Shown piece by piece: positions 12,938 through 16,375 of a stretch of DNA of 16,375 nucleotides. The notes below the pieces were generated by a model. It searched no databases, was not told the origin of the DNA, and saw nothing but the letters and a program-made list of their open reading frames with translations. Position numbers and translations under genes: made by a program. The DNA comes from Candidatus Hydrogenedentota bacterium (lineage in GTDB: Bacteria > Hydrogenedentota > Hydrogenedentia > Hydrogenedentales > CAITNO01), in assembly GCA_029554925.1 (NCBI GenBank), contig JAKPUV010000564.1, positions 1 to 16,375 of the forward strand, in the 5' to 3' direction. The first letter of the stretch is position 1. Each line of letters begins with the position of its first letter.

Positions 12938-12979
12938 CGCCCCGGGACAACCGCTCCGGGGCGCAGGTAGTCCCGGGAC
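12938..12979 (+). repeat. CCCGGGAC elements and stem-loop in the kinase leader
   Basis: CGCCCCGG (12938-12945) pairs with CCGGGGCG (12956-12963) around a ten-base loop. CCCGGGAC at 12941-12948 recurs inside the perfect 10-bp palindrome GTCCCGGGAC at 12970-12979. The same eight bases occur in both orientations in the eno leader (10502-10509 reversed, 10567-10574 direct). This may be a shared operator or RNA element, or GC-rich coincidence. Confidence 0.3.
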
Positions 12980-13015
12980 GCGGCGCCGTCCGCGCCGGGA
13001 AAAGAGGAGAAGCCA

Positions 13016-15493
13016 ATGCTTCGGGGCGGCGAAAGACCCGGTCAGATTCCCGAAGGGATGTTCGGGAACGTGGACGCCCGGCTGCCGATTTTTCCCACCG
13101 GAAGATTCGAGCGCGTTCCGGTCTTTGTCTTCCTGGGCGGGCTGATGCTTGAGCTGGTCGCCGCCTATGTCGCCACCTTCTACCTCAAGCGCCCCTACAA
13201 CACCGTGGACGAGCTCATGAGCCTGACCGCCACCGGCGTCATGTGCGCGGGCACGCTGATGTATCTGAGGGCCTTCCGCGCCGTCTCTTGGGACGCCGCG
13301 GTCGCGTCCAGCCTGGTGATCATCTCCAAGGCCCTCGACCTCGTCCGCGAAACCCGCGCGTTCAACGAGGTGCCCCTGATCGGCATCGAGGACAGCCGCA
13401 GCGTCTCCTTCAAGGCGGTCATCTTCGCGGCCGGCGGCGCCCTGATCATCATCGCCCTTTTCCGTGCCGTGCGCACCATCGCCCTCGCCAACTGGAAACT
13501 GGAGCGCCAGAACCAGATCCTGACGCGGGAGCAGCAGGAGCGCGAGCGCGCCGCCGCCGCCCTGCGCGAATCCGAGGCCATGCTCCTCCTGGTGATCGAG
13601 AGCATTCCCGAGGCCGTCTGGTGGAAGGACCGCGAGTCGCGCTACCTGGGCGCCAACATGCTGCTCGCCGAGATCATGGGCGCGTCCTCGCCCGCGGAGT
13701 TCATCGGGAAGCGCGACACCGACTTTCCCCACCTTGGCGGCCTGGCCGAGGGCTATGTCGCGGACGATCTGGAGGTCATGCGGCGGCGCGAGCCCGTGTT
13801 CAACATCGTGGAGGAGGTGCGGTATCCCGACGGCGGCATCCGCGTCGTGCGCACCAACAAGGCACCCCTCTACGACGCCGACGGCGACATCATCGGCACC
13901 CTGGGCTTCTGCCGCGACATCACCGAGGACCGGAAACTCGAGGCGGAGCGGGCCCGGCTGGTCGCCGCGCTCAACCAGTCCGAGGAGCTGGTGATCATCA
14001 CCGACCCCGAGGGCGTCATCGAATACGCGAACCAGGCCTTCGAGCGCGTGTCCGGGCTCTCCTCGGCCGATGTGTTCGGAAAGGATCTCAACGTCACCCT
14101 GAGCCCCGACCACCCGCCGGAGGAGTACCGGGCCCTTGTGGACCGGGTGACGCGCGGCGAAATGTGGCAGGGCCTGCTGACCAACCGGCGCAAGGACGGC
14201 ACCTTCTACGAGGTGCTGGCGACCATCTCCCCCGTCCGCAACGAGGAGGGGACGATCATCAACTACGTCGTCCTCGAGCGCGACGTGACCGAGGGCCGCA
14301 GGATGGAGCAGCAGATCCGCCAGGCCCAGAAGATGGAGGCCCTCGGCCAGCTCGCGGGCGGCGTCGCCCACGACTTCAACAACCTGCTCCAGGTGGTCAG
14401 CGGGCACATCGAGCTGACCCTCAACAAGGTGTCCGCAAACGCCGCCGTCGCGGAGCAGCTGCGCAACGCGGGGGACGCGGTCATGCGGGCGGCCCGCCTT
14501 GTGCGGCAACTGCTCATTTTCAGCAGGCACCAGGACCTGACGCGGGAGAACCTCGACCTCAACGTGTGCGTCCAGGAGCTGCTCAAGATGCTCCGGCGGT
14601 ACATCGGCGAGCATGTGGGCATCCTTTTCCGGCCCGACGGCTCCGACATGCGCTTCGTGGGCAGCGCCGTGCAGATGGAGCAGCTCATCATGAACCTGTG
14701 CATCAACGCCCGCGACGCCATGCCCGCCGGCGGCGTGATCACCCTGGAGACGGCGCGGGAGACCCTGTCGCAGATCCCGGCCGACTTCCCCTGGGCGTCC
14801 CCGGGCGAGTATGTGCGCCTGTGCGTGCGGGACACGGGCTGCGGCATGTCCCGCGAAACCCTCGAGCGCGTGTTCGAGCCCTTCTTTTCCACCAAGGAGG
14901 TGGGCAAGGGCACGGGCATGGGCCTCGCCACGGTCTACGGCGTCGTCAAGCAGCACAACGGGGTCATCACCGTGGAAAGCGCCCCCGGCGCGGGCACCGT
15001 CTTTTGCGTCTTTCTGCCCGCGGGCGGGGAGGTGCCCGAAAAGCCCCACACCGACATAGAGGACATCTTCCTCGAGGATCCGGGCGGGGTCGAGACCATC
15101 CTTTTCGCCGAGGACGACCCCGACATCCGCAAACTCGGAAACACCTTCCTCGCCGACGCGGGCTACCGCGTTATAACGGCGGCCGACGGCGAGGACGCCC
15201 GGCGCCTTTTTGCGGACCATGCGGAGGAGATTTCCCTGGTGATTTCCGATGTCATCATGCCGGGGCTCTCCGGCGGCAGGCTCCACGCGGAGATCACCGC
15301 CATACGGCCCGGGGTGCCCTTCCTCTTCACCAGCGGATACAGCCGCGACGAGCTCCGCGACACCGTCCTGCCCGAGGCCAGCGGCGTCATCCTCCGCAAG
15401 CCCTACCTGAGGGGGCGCCTGCTCCGCGCCGTGCGCGCCGTGCTCGACCATGCGGGGCCCCTGCCCGACGAGCCGGACCCGCGCATCCTGTGA
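13016..15493 (+). CDS. Membrane hybrid histidine kinase (4 TM, PAS-PAS-HisKA-HATPase-REC)
   Basis: This 825-residue protein is a hybrid sensor kinase. Four predicted membrane helices (about 34-57, 67-87, 93-111 and 134-157) have only short external loops; I do not recognise this input domain. A linker coil (158-185) and two PAS domains (about 186-305 and 316-425) follow, each ending in the typical DIT-E or DVT-E. The H-box GGVAHDFNNLLQVV carries phospho-acceptor H452. The ATPase domain has N564 (NARDAMPAGG), D606 (DTGCGMS) and FEPFFSTKEVGKGTGMGLA. The receiver (about 693-812) has E699/D700, phospho-acceptor D745 (SDVIMPG), T772 and K795, so all catalytic residues are present. The HDFNNLL type with fused receiver usually passes phosphate on to an HPt or unlinked regulator, and none is encoded nearby. 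GAGGAG (13004-13009) precedes ATG 13016 by 6 nt. Its signal is unknown. Confidence 0.93.
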   Translation: MLRGGERPGQIPEGMFGNVDARLPIFPTGRFERVPVFVFLGGLMLELVAAYVATFYLKRPYNTVDELMSLTATGVMCAGTLMYLRAFRAVSWDAAVASSLVIISKALDLVRETRAFNEVPLIGIEDSRSVSFKAVIFAAGGALIIIALFRAVRTIALANWKLERQNQILTREQQERERAAAALRESEAMLLLVIESIPEAVWWKDRESRYLGANMLLAEIMGASSPAEFIGKRDTDFPHLGGLAEGYVADDLEVMRRREPVFNIVEEVRYPDGGIRVVRTNKAPLYDADGDIIGTLGFCRDITEDRKLEAERARLVAALNQSEELVIITDPEGVIEYANQAFERVSGLSSADVFGKDLNVTLSPDHPPEEYRALVDRVTRGEMWQGLLTNRRKDGTFYEVLATISPVRNEEGTIINYVVLERDVTEGRRMEQQIRQAQKMEALGQLAGGVAHDFNNLLQVVSGHIELTLNKVSANAAVAEQLRNAGDAVMRAARLVRQLLIFSRHQDLTRENLDLNVCVQELLKMLRRYIGEHVGILFRPDGSDMRFVGSAVQMEQLIMNLCINARDAMPAGGVITLETARETLSQIPADFPWASPGEYVRLCVRDTGCGMSRETLERVFEPFFSTKEVGKGTGMGLATVYGVVKQHNGVITVESAPGAGTVFCVFLPAGGEVPEKPHTDIEDIFLEDPGGVETILFAEDDPDIRKLGNTFLADAGYRVITAADGEDARRLFADHAEEISLVISDVIMPGLSGGRLHAEITAIRPGVPFLFTSGYSRDELRDTVLPEASGVILRKPYLRGRLLRAVRAVLDHAGPLPDEPDPRIL

Positions 15494-15516
15494 CCGGCCT
15501 CTTTCCGTGAAAGAAA

Positions 15517-15546
15517 CCGGCGCGGGGAGGGGGCTCCCCGCGCCGG
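15517..15546 (-). terminator. Hairpin terminator between the convergent kinase and isomerase-like genes
   Basis: CCGGCGCGGGGAG (15517-15529) pairs perfectly with CTCCCCGCGCCGG (15534-15546) around a GGGG loop. Read on the minus strand the stem is followed by TTTCTTTC, a usable U-rich tract, and it lies 21 bp after the isomerase-like stop. On the plus strand it lies 23 bp after the kinase stop, but no U-tract follows there. It most clearly terminates the minus-strand gene and may stop both. Confidence 0.68.
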
Positions 15547-15567
15547 CGTCCTGGTTCTGCTTCGGGA

Positions 15568-16375
15568 CTACTTCTTCAGCGCCTTGCCCGCGTCGCCGCC
15601 GACCCGCACCTTGAAGCCGAGGTTGCGGCACACCGCCACCAGCTCCTGCAGGATGTCGCCGTAGCCGATCACAATGTGGTTCGACATGTGCGTCGCCATG
15701 AGCTCGTCGCGGCCGTAGCCGGGGATGTGCACGTTCGCGATGGGCCACGTCGGCGTGGTCTTGTCCAGCCGGTCGCGCAGCTCCGCCTCCGGCAGGTCCA
15801 CCACCTCGCCCGTGCCGCAGTCCATGCCCAGCTCGCCGTAGGCCTCCCAGCAGCGCGCCCAGGTGATCACGCCCGGCTTGGAAACGCCCGAGCAGGTGCC
15901 GCCGCCCATGGGGAAGTACAGCGCCGACTGCCGGTACACATGCGTCTTCTTCCACCCGCCGAAGTGCGCGGGCGGCGCGCCGCCGGAAATCAGGAACACC
16001 CACACGTACTTGCCCGCGTACTCTCCGCCCCAGCGCACGTCGTGCAGCGTGGTTTCCGAGGCCATGCCCTTCCGCTCGTAGATCTCGTGCATCAGCAGCT
16101 GCGGCACGCCCGCGCCGATGTCGCCCTCGTTGAAGTGGGGGATCGGCTTCCCGGCATGGACCGGCTTCCCGGACTCCAGGCCCCTCACCGCCGGCCGGTC
16201 CGCGTTGTTCAGCATGCCCTCCACCAGGTCGGAAGCGGGCACGCAGCGCGCCAGCCCGAGCTGGTAGGGGATGCCCACGCTGCTCAGGCCGTAGCGCTCC
16301 ACAAAGCGGCACGCCGCCACGTACATCTTCATCTGCGAGAGCACCTGGTCGTACGTCAGCTCCGTGAACTTGTTC
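15568..16375 (-). CDS. L-fucose isomerase-like protein, C-terminal 268 residues (5' end off window)
   Basis: The frame is open to the right edge and ends at TAG 15568-15570; the start is not in the window, and an internal GTG at 16342-16344 should not be taken as one. The visible part includes YGLSSVGIPYQLGLARCVPA, then SDLVEGMLNNADRPAV, then FNEGDIGAG and TTLHDVRWGGEY. It ends MATHMSNHIVIGYGDILQEL followed by VAVCRNLGFKV. These segments resemble, from memory, the C-terminal part of the L-fucose/L-arabinose isomerase-like superfamily, in which acidic and His residues bind a divalent metal for aldose-ketose isomerisation. The acidic residue in FNEGD and the histidines in HDVRW and SNHIV are metal-site candidates, but I cannot confirm them. 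A paralogue of unknown substrate is as likely as a true fucose isomerase. No other sugar genes are visible. Confidence 0.5.
   Translation of the reverse strand, partial: NKFTELTYDQVLSQMKMYVAACRFVERYGLSSVGIPYQLGLARCVPASDLVEGMLNNADRPAVRGLESGKPVHAGKPIPHFNEGDIGAGVPQLLMHEIYERKGMASETTLHDVRWGGEYAGKYVWVFLISGGAPPAHFGGWKKTHVYRQSALYFPMGGGTCSGVSKPGVITWARCWEAYGELGMDCGTGEVVDLPEAELRDRLDKTTPTWPIANVHIPGYGRDELMATHMSNHIVIGYGDILQELVAVCRNLGFKVRVGGDAGKALKK

Noticed and set aside
13243..15510. A 755-codon plus-strand frame overlapping the kinase gene in another phase.
   Set aside because: The predicted protein is extremely Arg/Gly/Pro/His-rich, typical of an out-of-frame reading of GC-rich coding DNA, while the main frame has complete kinase motifs.
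12773..16312. A 1,179-codon minus-strand frame antisense to the histidine kinase, extending right.
   Set aside because: Codon-aligned shadow of the kinase gene; to the right it is merely a different frame of the isomerase-like gene.

Overview
This is a 16.4-kb window of GC-rich bacterial chromosome (strong G/C bias at third codon positions) carrying mostly housekeeping genes. The lineage cannot be fixed from the window. An RpoB of 1280 aa, a bacterial A/V-type ATPase with the archaeal-style H-then-I gene order, an RpoC with a large trigger-loop insertion and an L-fucose-isomerase-like protein would suit an environmental candidate phylum such as Hydrogenedentota or a PVC-like group. That placement is a low-confidence inference.

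Layout, left to right. Bases 1-890 (minus strand) hold the start of an A/V-type ATPase operon: the peripheral-stalk subunit H, then the membrane subunit I, which runs off the left edge. Bases 891-1373 are a 483-bp divergent promoter region with a strong promoter on each strand, a G-run block, a short inverted repeat and a possible leader peptide. rpoB and rpoC (1374-9341, plus strand) encode the two large RNA polymerase subunits and are 3 bp apart. A long GC-rich palindrome follows rpoC, then a secreted SurA/PrsA-like prolyl isomerase (9466-10425). eno (10636-11940) has its own leader with a candidate promoter and hairpins. It is followed by an FtsB/DivIC-like cell-division protein (11997-12338) and a small nitroreductase (12367-12861). 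A separate transcription unit (13016-15493) encodes an 825-residue membrane hybrid histidine kinase with two PAS domains and a C-terminal receiver. Converging on it from the right edge is the C-terminal part of an L-fucose-isomerase-like protein (15568-16375, minus strand), with a hairpin terminator between the two.

Functionally the window covers transcription (RpoBC), ion-gradient and ATP coupling (A/V-ATPase), envelope protein folding, glycolysis (enolase), division (FtsB-like), a flavin oxidoreductase, signalling and probable sugar metabolism. I see no mobile elements, CRISPR arrays, tRNA or rRNA genes. No unmistakably new multi-gene system is present. The points most worth a second look are natural substitutions in the rifampicin pocket of RpoB, the structured divergent rpoB/ATPase promoter region, long hairpins lacking U-tracts at several gene ends, and a palindromic CCCGGGAC element shared by the eno and kinase leaders.
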